64,000 bases of DNA, taken from assembly GCF_002952775.1 (NCBI RefSeq), contig NZ_CP025066.1, positions 2,976,001 to 3,040,000 on the forward strand, read 5' to 3'. This document shows, in pieces, positions 1 to 7,957 of the stretch (positions within the stretch are counted from its first letter, which is position 1; each line of letters opens with the position of its first letter). Origin of the DNA: Halalkaliarchaeum desulfuricum (GTDB taxonomy: Archaea; Halobacteriota; Halobacteria; Halobacteriales; Haloferacaceae). The position numbers were made by a program, and so were the translations under genes. Below the pieces are notes generated by a model that made no database searches, was not told the origin of the DNA, and was given only the letters and a program-made list of their open reading frames with translations.

Positions 1-2
1 CG

Positions 3-467
3 ATCCCAGTAAAGCACTATATCGAAGAGTATCACTTCGCTCCGACAGCAGCCCTGTTGCTTACTCGTGGCCTTATCGAGGAAGTAGGAACTTTTGATCC
101 AGAATTGACGTCTGGAGAGGACCGTGAGTTCGGAAATCGTGTATACGAACGAGGATATGAACTCTATGTGAGCGACTGTGAGGTGTATCACCCTCCCCGA
201 AAGAAGGTATCGGACCAAACTCAAAAAGCAATCAGAATCGGGGTTGGAATGGAGCAGCTCCGTCGCCAATACCCAGATAGATATTCGCTTCCGAGTTTGA
301 TGTCGCCGCTTTCGTATGCTCCTCCGAATCCCAAACGCCTCAGATCTCGACTTTCGAGTAATAGTTACAAGCCAGACTTCCTCGAATGGATGCTCTTTTA
401 TTTATTTAATTACTTTTTGAAATTGTACCAACAACTCGGCCGATGGCAGCACTTTCGTAACCGTTAG
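3..467 (+). CDS. Glycosyltransferase family 2, C-terminal part (cut by window edge)
   Basis: The open frame runs from the window edge with no stop, so only about the last 154 residues of a GT2-type sugar transferase are present. The segment YIEEYHFAPTAALL, a GEDREFGNRVYERGY segment and a following HPPRKK align with equivalent parts of the next gene (YIERQQFAPTCCLF, GGDKEFGNRVHDAGY, HPTRNS). The two are therefore paralogues. The usual N-terminal nucleotide-sugar domain lies outside the window. This gene is clearly AT-richer than its neighbour, which suggests different origins for the two copies. Donor and acceptor sugars cannot be inferred. Confidence 0.85.
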   Translation: MPVKHYIEEYHFAPTAALLLTRGLIEEVGTFDPELTSGEDREFGNRVYERGYELYVSDCEVYHPPRKKVSDQTQKAIRIGVGMEQLRRQYPDRYSLPSLMSPLSYAPPNPKRLRSRLSSNSYKPDFLEWMLFYLFNYFLKLYQQLGRWQHFRNR

Positions 468-604
468 TAGGATAGATCATATCTCTGGAAAACAAGCTTC
501 TATTGAATACCATTGATAAATGATTTTTCTCAATATCTCGACGATCCCCTGTTTCAACGCATTCATACCATGATTAGAAGTCACTTACACCCACTGAACT
601 ACCG

Positions 605-1507
605 ATGATTGACTCATCAGTCGATATCATAACCCCCGTCTACAACGATCCCAACGGAATCACCGAGACCCTCGACTCCCTCCTCGCTCAGTCTACCACA
701 CACGACTACCACATCGCTATCGTCGACAACGACTCCACCGATCGCACCCCCGACATCGTCCGTTCGTACGACCACGACCACCTCACTCTCCATCACGAAC
801 GCGAGGTCCAGTCCTCTTACGCCGCCCGCAACACGGGCATCCGCAACACCGACAGCGATATCCTCGCATTCGTCGACGCCGATATGTCCGTTCCCGAGAA
901 CTGGCTCGAGGACGCTCTCACCGCGTTCCGCGCCGCCGAAGCCGACTACATGGGCTGTCACGTCGAGCTCGAACTCCCGGAGAATCCGACTCTCGCCGCA
1001 CGCTACGACCACCACACAGGCTTCCCAGTCGAGGGCTACATCGAACGACAGCAGTTCGCCCCGACCTGCTGTCTGTTCGTCCGCCGCGAGGTGTTTGCGG
1101 ACGTCGGCCTGTTCGATCACCGCCTCGAGTCCGGCGGCGACAAGGAGTTCGGAAACCGCGTTCACGACGCGGGCTACGACCAGCACTTCGCGAGCGATGT
1201 CACGATGACGCACCCGACCAGGAACTCGATCCCCCAACTCGTCTCGAAGGACCGCCGCGTCGGCCGCGGCCTCTGCCAGCTCCAGCGGTACCACCCCGAC
1301 CGCTACGGTACGCCCGGCGTCCCGCCGCGTCCGACCGGGATCAAGCGCCCCGATCGCGATCTCCCGACGCGTGATCGCCTCGCGTTCGGCACACTCTCGA
1401 CGTTCCTCACGGGCGTCCGGGGACTCGGCTACTACCAGGAGTACCTGACTGGCGACCGACGTGACGACGGCGACGGAATCCCGCAGCTTCCGGCTGCCGA
1501 TCGATAA
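605..1507 (+). CDS. Glycosyltransferase family 2
   Basis: A 300-residue GT-A fold enzyme that should transfer a sugar from a nucleotide- or lipid-linked donor at the cytoplasmic face. The start ATG is followed by the GT2 N-terminus (DIITPVYNDPNGITETLDSLL). The segment VDNDSTDRTPDIV follows, then the DxD-like FVDADMS near residue 98, which should bind the metal-nucleotide. The length is normal for soluble GT2 enzymes and no membrane segment is seen. It lies 137 bases after a truncated paralogue in the same direction. Third positions are strongly GC-rich, unlike that paralogue. The specific sugar is unknown. Confidence 0.9.
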   Translation: MIDSSVDIITPVYNDPNGITETLDSLLAQSTTHDYHIAIVDNDSTDRTPDIVRSYDHDHLTLHHEREVQSSYAARNTGIRNTDSDILAFVDADMSVPENWLEDALTAFRAAEADYMGCHVELELPENPTLAARYDHHTGFPVEGYIERQQFAPTCCLFVRREVFADVGLFDHRLESGGDKEFGNRVHDAGYDQHFASDVTMTHPTRNSIPQLVSKDRRVGRGLCQLQRYHPDRYGTPGVPPRPTGIKRPDRDLPTRDRLAFGTLSTFLTGVRGLGYYQEYLTGDRRDDGDGIPQLPAADR

Positions 1508-1685
1508 CGTCGATCCTACGGCGATCGTCGAGGTGAACGGTACGCCGCCCATCGAGGACCTCTTCCGCAACAACCTCGCGGACGTCGCCAATCGACAGCA
1601 GGAGGACCGCGTCGATTCCGCGTTCATCGTCGAAGAGTCCCCCTGCTCGCCGGCGGTGGGTGATGGTTCAGCAGCGACGGAATAG
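1461..1685 (+). CDS. Possible small protein or gene remnant
   Basis: The 74-codon frame overlaps the end of the preceding transferase in another frame. From about position 1500 it has a convincing GC-rich third-position pattern and a protein-like acidic composition (VDPTAIVEVNGTPPIEDLF). I do not recognise a family. It may be a short real gene or the 3' remnant of a gene whose start was deleted when it was joined to the transferase. The GTG start chosen is simply the most upstream one. Confidence 0.3.
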   Translation: MTTATESRSFRLPIDNVDPTAIVEVNGTPPIEDLFRNNLADVANRQQEDRVDSAFIVEESPCSPAVGDGSAATE

Positions 1686-1787
1686 CCCCAGGCCCCCAGC
1701 GCCACAGACCCTCGACTGCGAACCGCACAGCGATCCTCGATCCGGAGAGTGACAGGATTTTTGCGAGTCCCTTCGAACACCCCCACC

Positions 1788-2599
1788 ATGTCGTCGCCCT
1801 CCACCAGCCCCTCCAGGAGTCCGCCATCGCTCGATCAACTCCTCACCCGCACGCTCGCGCATCTCGATCGCCTGCTCGTGCTGGCAGCCGTCCCGCTTGT
1901 GACGTCCTTGCTCAACGTCAGCGACCTGTTGGCCACCGCGCAGACGCGTGGGATGTCCGTCACCGCATCGTTTCCGGTGTATCGCTACGACCTCTGGAGC
2001 TTCGTCGACGCCCCCGACGACGGTGGCCTCACGGTCTCGGTGCCGTTCGGGACGGTGGAGTCGATCGCGCTCGTGATTCCCCTGCTCGTGGCCTACGTGA
2101 TCGTGTCCGGCGCCCTCAGTGCAGGGTATTTCGGCAGCATCGCGTCGGGACTTACGACCGGGTCGTTCGATTTCGTCGCCAACGTGCGCCGGTTCGGCCT
2201 CCGGATGATCGCACTCGAGGTGCTCGTGATCGCCGCGTTGCTCGTCGTCTTCCTCCCGTTGCTCGTGGTCCCCCCGCTGTTCGTCCTCGCGATCCTCGCC
2301 GTCCTGGTCCTCGCGTACTTCCTGTTCCCGACCGTCTACGTGCTCGTACTGGAGGACCGCGGCATCGAGTCCGCCCTCCGCCGGGGGTATGACCTCGTGA
2401 CGACACACCAGCCGATCGTGGTCTTCCTCGCGATCGTCGTGGCGACGCTCATGTGTTCGGTCCCGCTGAGCTCCTGGCGTATTCGGGGATCGGTGGCGCG
2501 CTCGTGGCCGCACTCCTCGCCGCACCCCTCGGGCTCGCGTTCAACGTCGCGACCATGGTGATGGTGCCCAGCATGGTCGACGTCAGCGTGGTGGAGTGA
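1788..2599 (+). pseudogene. Haloarchaeal multi-pass membrane protein with a C-terminal frameshift
   Basis: From ATG 1788 the frame encodes hydrophobic stretches at about 30-50, 90-120, 140-190 and 210-225 (for example VLVIAALLVVFLPLLVVPP), as in small haloarchaeal polytopic proteins of unknown function. Near 2455-2480 the coding signal leaves this frame and continues one frame earlier as LLAYSGIGGALVAALLAAPL, ending at TGA 2597-2599. This is what a single missing base would do. Without the shift the frame runs into an Arg/Ser-rich tail to 2561. It could be a true pseudogene or a sequencing error. It is not clearly linked to the neighbouring transferases. Confidence 0.6.
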
Positions 2600-2634
2600 G
2601 GTCCATCGTCGAAACTGCTTCCAGTTGGGGGACC

Positions 2635-2712
2635 CACACCTCGTACCGAGTGAAATATGGATGGCTGACGATCACCAGCACTCGGCGGGAGCAGCCCGGT
2701 CGGGACGTTCCC
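2635..2712. repeat. Class A ORB-like repeat with a 60-base tail (copy 1)
   Basis: The core CACACCTCGTACCGAGTG contains arms CTCG/CGAG around TAC. A tail (GATCACCAGCACTCGGCGGG and onward) follows and recurs almost identically at 4536-4612. The same core without this tail recurs beside the orc1/cdc6 gene further on. Confidence 0.6.
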
Positions 2713-2800
2713 GAGTGGAAGCGTCTCCCTCTTCTCTTTCCGTTCCATCCTTCCCCCTCCCGTCACGCTAGCGTCTTCCGATCGCTGTCGTCGTCGAACT

Positions 2801-2845
2801 GACTCACCACGATTCGACTCACCACGATTCGATCCGTCGCGATTC
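2801..2845. repeat. Three 15-bp tandem repeats
   Basis: GACTCACCACGATTC occurs at 2801-2815 and 2816-2830, with a divergent third copy (GATCCGTCGCGATTC) at 2831-2845. They lie just downstream of the PIN toxin gene, outside any convincing frame. Function unknown. Confidence 0.6.
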
Positions 2846-2887
2846 GACCCGCCGCCATCTCGCCTATCGGGGTAGATCAGGTCAGCA

Positions 2888-3325
2888 TCAGTCGAGCAGC
2901 GTTTCGGGGACGAGCCGATCGACCAGGCCGTCGAAATCGTCGTCGAAGCTCAACACCGAGTCGACGTCGTGGTGCTCGACCATCGCGACGGTCATCGCGT
3001 CGGTGAAGTTGAGTCCGTGGTCGTCGTACCGTTCGTAGATTGCGACGGCGTCCTCGAAGCGCCGTGGCGAGGAGTAGAGCAACTCGATGGCGTCCGGATA
3101 TCCCGCTCCCCGGATCCGGCGCCCGACCGTCACCGCGTCGGATACCCGTCCCGTCTGCCGGTGGGTGAGGGTCACCGTCTCGTCGTAGACGTAGTCGCTG
3201 GTCATCGGGCGGCCGTACTCCACCGATCGAAGGACGCGTTCCAGTGCCCGCGTGGCGACGTCGTGGCGGGTCGCGTCACGATCGTGGTGCGCGTACAGGA
3301 CGCCCGTGTCGAGGAAGACGCTCAT
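2888..3325 (-). CDS. PIN-domain ribonuclease toxin (VapC-like)
   Basis: This 145-residue protein begins MSVFLDTGVLYAHHD, the usual PIN start with the first acidic residue (D6). Conserved acidic positions continue with YVYDETV near residue 48, LNFTDAMTVAMV near 103 and VLSFDDDFDGL near 120, giving the expected metal-binding quartet. Family knowledge: PIN toxins cleave RNA and are held inactive by a co-transcribed antitoxin. The start was placed at ATG 3325 rather than further upstream because this gives the canonical PIN N-terminus and a 4-base gap from the upstream antitoxin gene. The protein appears full length. Confidence 0.85.
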   Translation of the reverse strand: MSVFLDTGVLYAHHDRDATRHDVATRALERVLRSVEYGRPMTSDYVYDETVTLTHRQTGRVSDAVTVGRRIRGAGYPDAIELLYSSPRRFEDAVAIYERYDDHGLNFTDAMTVAMVEHHDVDSVLSFDDDFDGLVDRLVPETLLD

Positions 3326-3329
3326 CCGT

Positions 3330-3605
3330 TCACCCGTACAGGATCTCGTCGATGTCGTCCTCGTCGGTCTCCACATCCGAGGAGATCTGTCCCTCGTGGA
3401 ACCGGGCGATCTCCTCCTCAGAAAGCGCCGTCGACCCGTCTCTAAACGAGTCGACGAACTCGTCGCGGGACTCGTAGGCGTCCTCGACGAGCCGTTCCAG
3501 GACCTCCTGTTGTGTCACTTTCGTTCCCGTCTCGAGTTTGATCGCCGCCTGGAGTTCCTCGAGGCGGGACTTCGTGTCTTCGTCCATCTTGACTGCCGTC
3601 GCCAT
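3330..3605 (-). CDS. Antitoxin of the PIN toxin (VapB-like)
   Basis: This 91-residue acidic protein lies immediately upstream of the PIN gene on the same strand, ending 4 bases before it. The N-terminus MATAVKMDEDTKSRLEELQ resembles the short DNA-binding part of haloarchaeal VapB-type antitoxins. The C-terminus (VETDEDDIDEILYG) is the kind of acidic tail that wraps its toxin. A TATA-like AATTAAG on the minus strand lies about 25-30 bases upstream (3628-3636), so the pair should start close to its start codon and be autoregulated. Family assignment rests on context and general character. Confidence 0.75.
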   Translation of the reverse strand: MATAVKMDEDTKSRLEELQAAIKLETGTKVTQQEVLERLVEDAYESRDEFVDSFRDGSTALSEEEIARFHEGQISSDVETDEDDIDEILYG

Positions 3606-3758
3606 AGATGTGGTTGTATCTGGAACTCAATTAAGTCTTCTACCGACTCGGCTGGGCGATCGTCCATCCACGAGCCGAATCGTCGTATCGAGAACGAGCA
3701 TTCCGAAACGGGTATTCACAGCCGTTCCCCGCGGGTATCGTCGACGATCGCTGACGTG

Positions 3759-4034
3759 TCACAGCGTTTCATCGTCAGGAGGGGACAGCGCGGCACGGCT
3801 CAACGCTTCGATATCCGCGATCACCTCGTCGTGGATCTCGCGATCGAGCACGCCGGCGCCCGTGACGTCGGCGAGTTGTCGACGATCCTCGAGATACTCC
3901 CGGATGACCTCGCTGAAGCTTCGATCGCCCTTCTCCGGTTCGAGCGACTGTTTCCGGGCGAGCAGCCTCGTTGCATCCGCCACGAACTCGACCTTGTCGA
4001 TAATTCGGTCGATCGTCCCGTCATCAAGCGTCAA
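3759..4034 (-). pseudogene. HepT-like stub fused to an antitoxin-like tail
   Basis: The first ~30 residues (TLDDGTIDRIIDKVEFVADA and on to ARKQSL) match the usual start of haloarchaeal HepT/DUF86 HEPN ribonucleases, the partners of MNT nucleotidyltransferases. The rest departs completely: RSFSEVIREYLEDRRQLADV reads like the C-terminus of a VapB-class antitoxin. The HEPN catalytic Arg-x(4-6)-His motif is absent. A TTG start at 4034 gives an 11-base overlap with the MNT gene, the usual mntA-hepT arrangement. I infer a recombinant chimera. Whether it still binds the MNT partner is unknown. Confidence 0.55.
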
Positions 4035-4464
4035 CGGCGTCCTCCATCTCGGTGAGTAGCGCGTCGAATCGGTCGAGCCGATCACCGCGCGTGTCTTCAG
4101 TCGTTCGATCGGCGAACTCTCGCCGTCGCCGATCGGCCCGTCCGGGGCTCCCGACGAGGAGCACCCCCCGTTCGAGGGCTGCCTTCCCGATCGCCGGGCG
4201 AACCCCGTCGAGATCGACGACGTCGACGTCGTCAGTTCCCAGTTCTCGGGTCAGATCGACGATCACGTCGAGTCGTGCCCGCCGTCTCTCGTCGGGTGAG
4301 AGCTCCCCGTCGAATTCGACGGCAACGTCGACGTCGCTGTGGGCGTGTGTCGATCCGGTCGCCCGCGAGCCGAAGAGGACACCGAGTCGAATCGGGTACC
4401 CCTCGAGGACACGCCGGATCGCATCGACGTCGATTGCATCCGTATCGTCGGCGGTGCCGGCCAT
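4024..4464 (-). CDS. MNT-type nucleotidyltransferase (MntA-like antitoxin)
   Basis: This 146-residue minimal nucleotidyltransferase carries GSRATGSTHAHSDVDVAVEF (near residues 32-51), the GSxxxG...SDxDxAV signature that binds NTP and metal. A further acidic strand, DVDVVDLD, follows. Family knowledge: MntA proteins inactivate HepT toxins by adding AMP to a Tyr next to the HEPN active site. The adjacent hepT here is chimeric and lacks its active site, so the enzyme may be an orphan. ATG 4464 was chosen over further upstream frame because the upstream part is repeat-derived. A TATA-like box at 4488-4496 fits this start. Confidence 0.85.
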   Translation of the reverse strand: MAGTADDTDAIDVDAIRRVLEGYPIRLGVLFGSRATGSTHAHSDVDVAVEFDGELSPDERRRARLDVIVDLTRELGTDDVDVVDLDGVRPAIGKAALERGVLLVGSPGRADRRRREFADRTTEDTRGDRLDRFDALLTEMEDAVDA

Positions 4465-4487
4465 ACGAGTGGATAGCTCCGCTTCGC

Positions 4488-4496
4488 GTATAAAGC
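4488..4496 (-). promoter_or_regulatory. TATA-like box for the MNT gene
   Basis: Minus-strand GCTTTATAC lies 24-32 bases before ATG 4464, the usual haloarchaeal spacing for leaderless or short-leader transcripts. Confidence 0.5.
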
Positions 4497-4535
4497 ATGG
4501 CTCGCGATGGCAGATCACGGTCGGAAAATGAACCA

Positions 4536-4612
4536 TCACACCTCGTACCGAGTGACGGACGTGCAACTGAGGATCACCAGCACTCGGCGGGAGCAGCCCG
4601 GGCGGGACCTTC
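4536..4612. repeat. Class A ORB-like repeat with a 60-base tail (copy 2)
   Basis: Near-identical to 2635-2712: the same TCGTACCGAG core and the same tail. Together the two copies bracket the PIN/antitoxin and MNT/HepT genes as direct repeats. Confidence 0.6.
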
Positions 4613-4724
4613 CTGAAAACAATCGCCCAGCCCACCCCGTCAACCTACCGTCTTTCGCTTGCTGTGATCACCGGGCGCAGTTGTTTCCGGGCCTGGCAGC
4701 GTGCCCGCCCCTCTCCCCTGGGGT

Positions 4725-5456
4725 TCAACATTCCAGAACCGTTCCGTTTCGAGGGTCTGCATCCTCGTCATCGGTGCGATAGATGACTCCGGGGGCGACG
4801 TAGTAGGCGGCAGACAGATAGTGATCCCCGTGGACGCCCGGGAGCTCGCTCTCCGAGACCCGGATCAGGTCACCCTGGTAGTCGATGACGACCCCGTCGA
4901 CGTCGCCGGCCGCCGCCTCGAGTTGGTCCCGGGTCCGTCGGTAGTCGGGGTGTTTCTCGGGAATGTCGGCGGTCCGGTCCCCCGTGGCGGCCTGCTCGAG
5001 CGCCTCCTGGAGCGTCGGGTTGTCTTCGAACGTCTCGTGGTCCCACGGGACGGGATCCGTCGCCGCGTCCGTCACCAGTTCGAATCCGAGGACCGTCCGG
5101 TCCGGTTCCCACGTCGCCCAGAAGGTTTCGACTGTGACACGATAGCCCTCGTCGACGTGCGTCACGTCCACGATGCTGGTTCCCGGATCCTCGATCCGGT
5201 CGTACTGCTCGCGATCGATCCGGGTTTGATCGACGTAGGCCGGTTCGTACTGTTCGAGGAAGGATTCGACAGTGTCACGGTCTAGTTCTGTCGGTGGCTC
5301 CACGTCTTCGACGGTGTCGACGGGACACGCCTCCGGGCGGGCGTCGTCGGGCTGGGGTCCGGCGCCGTCGCCGCCGTCGCCGCCGTCGCCGAGACAGCCA
5401 GCACTCGCGAGGGGCGGGAGGCCGCCGAGCGACGCGAGGACGGTGCGTCTGTGCAT
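4725..5456 (-). CDS. Tat-exported lipoprotein of unknown function
   Basis: From ATG 5456 the protein has 243 residues. It begins MHRRTVLASLGGL and has a lipobox (LASAGC) with Cys near residue 20, then a Gly/Asp linker, the typical form of a twin-arginine-translocated, lipid-anchored haloarchaeal surface protein. The rest is acidic and soluble with no family I recognise. A YRVTVETFWATWEPDRTVLG segment and four Cys including one at the extreme C-terminus can be noted. An upstream in-frame ATG exists, but the Tat signal favours this start. It stands alone between an MNT module and the origin scar. Confidence 0.75.
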   Translation of the reverse strand: MHRRTVLASLGGLPPLASAGCLGDGGDGGDGAGPQPDDARPEACPVDTVEDVEPPTELDRDTVESFLEQYEPAYVDQTRIDREQYDRIEDPGTSIVDVTHVDEGYRVTVETFWATWEPDRTVLGFELVTDAATDPVPWDHETFEDNPTLQEALEQAATGDRTADIPEKHPDYRRTRDQLEAAAGDVDGVVIDYQGDLIRVSESELPGVHGDHYLSAAYYVAPGVIYRTDDEDADPRNGTVLEC

Positions 5457-5552
5457 GGGGTCCGGTGAGTCGCTGGGGGAATAACGGTGTTCGAGACTGA
5501 AACAGTCACCTGGGTGTTGGTCGGGCATTGTGTGGGGTCCGACGTGGGACGA

Positions 5553-5590
5553 CTGGCGTGTTCCGTGCGCTCAGGAGTCAGCGATCGGAT
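5553..5590. repeat. Short direct repeat (copy 1 of 2)
   Basis: About 37 bases (GCGTGTTCCGTGCGCTCAGG and onward) recur with few changes at 7087-7124. The two copies bracket the origin scar and a hairpin element. Confidence 0.5.
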
Positions 5591-5669
5591 GCCGTTTCGC
5601 GTACTGTACTGGTATAACGGAGCGATGTACGGCCGTCGCACGTCGACGGTATATCCGTGCTAACCACTA

Positions 5670-5945
5670 CACCCACCCACACACCTCGTACCGAGTGTAC
5701 TACTCGCGGTCGGGGGCTTCGAGGACGAGCACAGGAGATTGAAACAACCGGTGGACACGATCGGTCACCCCCACCCCCGGGTGTGTCGTGAACTATTGAG
5801 AACTCCTCTACCCCATCCGTGGTTGTTCTCGGCAGGCGGTCCGATTCAACTCGATCACTGTAAGGTCGATCCTCCGATTCGAGTTCGCGACATACCCGGG
5901 AGTGGGTTGATCAGTAACCAGTCCGAGATATCGTGCCGCGCGAGC
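5670..5945. other. Decayed replication origin scar (orc gene lost)
   Basis: In order: a class A repeat (core near 5682-5699), about 35 bases matching the last codons of the Orc C-terminal relic at 9265 (minus strand reads LVLEAPDRE then stop), a class B repeat (5766-5799), about 85 bases nearly identical to 9815-9900, and a second class B repeat. That second repeat runs into sequence matching the downstream side of the intact orc gene (GATCAGTAACCAGTCCGAG against 11203 onward). The order is that of the intact origin with the orc gene removed. Confidence 0.65.
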
Positions 5946-6866
5946 GAGTGTCCGAGATATTTTGTAACTCCTTCGGCGACGGCGATCAGGTTGCTGTCCG
6001 ACAAGTAGCGGATGGTGGGAATCCGACAACGTTTCATCACCCGAATTGGAGTCACGGCCGAAAGCCGACCATTGCAAACAAACGACCCCAAACAGAGCCC
6101 GACCCACCCCCAAAGACGGCCATCGACAGTCACCGGAACCCCGGCACGTCGACGCGAGGTCGGCTGCCACACTGACGACCCATCTGATCCGCGGGCGCAG
6201 TCGCAGTCACCCGCCATCCCGGCCGACCGAGAGGACTGCAGACAGGCACCCGGCAGCGACAGCGTCTCTCGACAGCCGTGTGCCGTCGGCGAGGCGGAAC
6301 ACCGTACTCCCGGGAAGTCCGGGTGGCGACACCGACGCCTGAAACCGACGTCGTGGCTGTCGCCGCTGCGACCGACGTCGTCGGCACGCACCGGGTAGGT
6401 CTCGTCACCTCCCGTCATCGCCGTTCCCGGCGACTCCAGTCCTGACTCGACCGCACTCGATCTCTACCCTCATCTTCTCGGTCCGGGTTCTCGAGCGACA
6501 GATCGGCCGTCGCTCGTCACACCTGTGTGTGTCATGTATCCTGTACTCCGGAACGAAGAGATGTCTGTCAGGCCACTGTGGAGCTATTGCAACCCCCGAG
6601 TCCATCTGTGACCGCACCTGTAGCCGTCAATAGTGCTGTCACAGCTGGTATCTCGCTTCAGGAGACGGGACCCCATCAGGGGACGTCGCCGCTGGATCGC
6701 TACGAGTTGGATGCGCCTGGGTGTTCGGCGATCCGGACGCTTTCGTCGGTTTCGGCCGAAATGTTCGAGCGGGTGTTGACGGCGGACGGGGGGTGATGGT
6801 GGGACTGGTAGCGATCGGGATGGCGGCGAGAGGATGGAGACGGTGTCGAAGGGAGACGGACATCCA
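5946..6866. other. Gene-poor spacer
   Basis: Open frames occur on both strands but none shows consistent codon bias, a recognisable family or a promoter. I see nothing I can support here. Confidence 0.4.
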
Positions 6867-7066
6867 GAAAGCCCCCGGCCGCTCGACTTCGTTCGCTCCT
6901 TCGGCGGTCTCCCGGCGGTCGACCGCCCGTCGCTCACCCGCCGGGGCTTGCTGCGCGCTTCCCTCGCTTTTCGAGGTCTCCCTTCGGTCGACCTCGCCTC
7001 GCTCGGTGCAGTGCTTGCGGCGCCCGGGCGGGATCGAGCGGCCGGCCCCTTTCAGTCCCGCCCGGG
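6867..7066 (+). repeat. Covarying hairpin element, copy 1
   Basis: Ends GAAAGCCCC and CCCCTTTCAGTCCC enclose a perfect 11-bp stem (CGGCCGCTCGA with TCGAGCGGCCG) and a GC-rich interior of about 160 bases. Two shorter relatives with the same ends but different stems lie at 12105-12220 and 40725-40840. Confidence 0.6.
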
Positions 7067-7086
7067 ATGTTTGGGTGGCTTCGGGG

Positions 7087-7124
7087 CGGCTGGCGTGTTC
7101 TGTGCGCTCAGGAGTCAGCGATTG
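7087..7124. repeat. Short direct repeat (copy 2 of 2)
   Basis: Partner of 5553-5590 (GCGTGTTCTGTGCGCTCAGG and onward), immediately after the hairpin element. Confidence 0.5.
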
Positions 7125-7284
7125 ATTTCATGACTGATAATCGGGAGGAATGGTTTAATTACCACCTCTCAGTAGGATGTGATATCCACCACCGGAGATG
7201 CGGGGGTGCGGCGGCGGTGTCGCAGCCGCGTTTGGTGGGGAGGATCGAAGACGACAACCGATTCGAAACACAACGAGACAAATC

Positions 7285-7743
7285 ATGCAATTGAAAGCGT
7301 TTTTCGAAGACAGAGAGGCGGTATCGCCCGTAATCGGGGTCATTCTCATGGTCGCGATTACGGAGATCCTGGCTGCGGTGATCGGGACGTTCGTGCTCGG
7401 GCTGGGTGACCAGGTCGGGGAGACGGCGCCGAATGCGAATTGGGGTACTGACGTTAATGAGGATGAAACGGAGGTAACGTTCACTCACAACGGCGGGGAC
7501 AGCGTTGACAAAGACGAACTCCGATTCACGGTGTCAGGTGATGTTTCGCTTGAGGACGCGGATGATCACGGGGATGGCGGGGAATTAAAAGAGGCAGTCG
7601 ACACCCCACTAACCGCTGGAAGCAGCATCACAGCGGTCGTATCTGTTGATAATGATGATGATACTGGAACAGTAACACTCGTCTGGGAATCTGGAGACCA
7701 ATCTAGCGTTCTTAAATCGGTTGATGTTGATCCCGACGCATAA
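7285..7743 (+). CDS. Type IV pilin (PilA-like) with Glu inside the hydrophobic segment
   Basis: This 152-residue archaeal pilin has a short charged leader (MQLKAFFEDREA), then the haloarchaeal [20 protein letters not shown] segment and TFVLGLG. The leader should be removed by the prepilin peptidase PibD; the hydrophobic helix then packs in the pilus core. The C-terminal part is an acidic beta-rich head (TLVWESGDQSSVL near the end). The conserved Val in [11 protein letters not shown] is Glu here, whereas the next pilin keeps Val. ATG 7285 is the only start that gives a proper class III leader. It is tandem with a second pilin, with no secretion ATPase or membrane platform nearby. Confidence 0.9.
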   Translation: MQLKAFFEDREAVSPVIGVILMVAITEILAAVIGTFVLGLGDQVGETAPNANWGTDVNEDETEVTFTHNGGDSVDKDELRFTVSGDVSLEDADDHGDGGELKEAVDTPLTAGSSITAVVSVDNDDDTGTVTLVWESGDQSSVLKSVDVDPDA

Positions 7744-7957
7744 GCTGTAGAACTTCTTATTTATTCATCTGCTATATAGATATACATCTATAGCTATGCT
7801 TCTCAAATTTTTCACCCATGATAATTAGCAGAAAGGCTTTATCAGTGAGACAAAAGAATCGGCAAGTCACCACCACGATGCTAGGGGCACACGACACACT
7901 AGCGGTGCAAGAGATGGCTAGCGCTGCGTGTCACCCATCAGTGGGGGATTCAAAATC

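Noticed and set aside
617-1804. Long minus-strand open frame (395 codons)
   Set aside because: It is antisense to a clear GT2 gene; GC-rich genomes produce such shadows, and the protein is Val/Arg-rich without any motif.
5855-6418. Minus-strand frame of 187 codons beside the ghost origin
   Set aside because: It starts in repeat sequence, has no codon bias consistent with neighbours and no recognisable segment.
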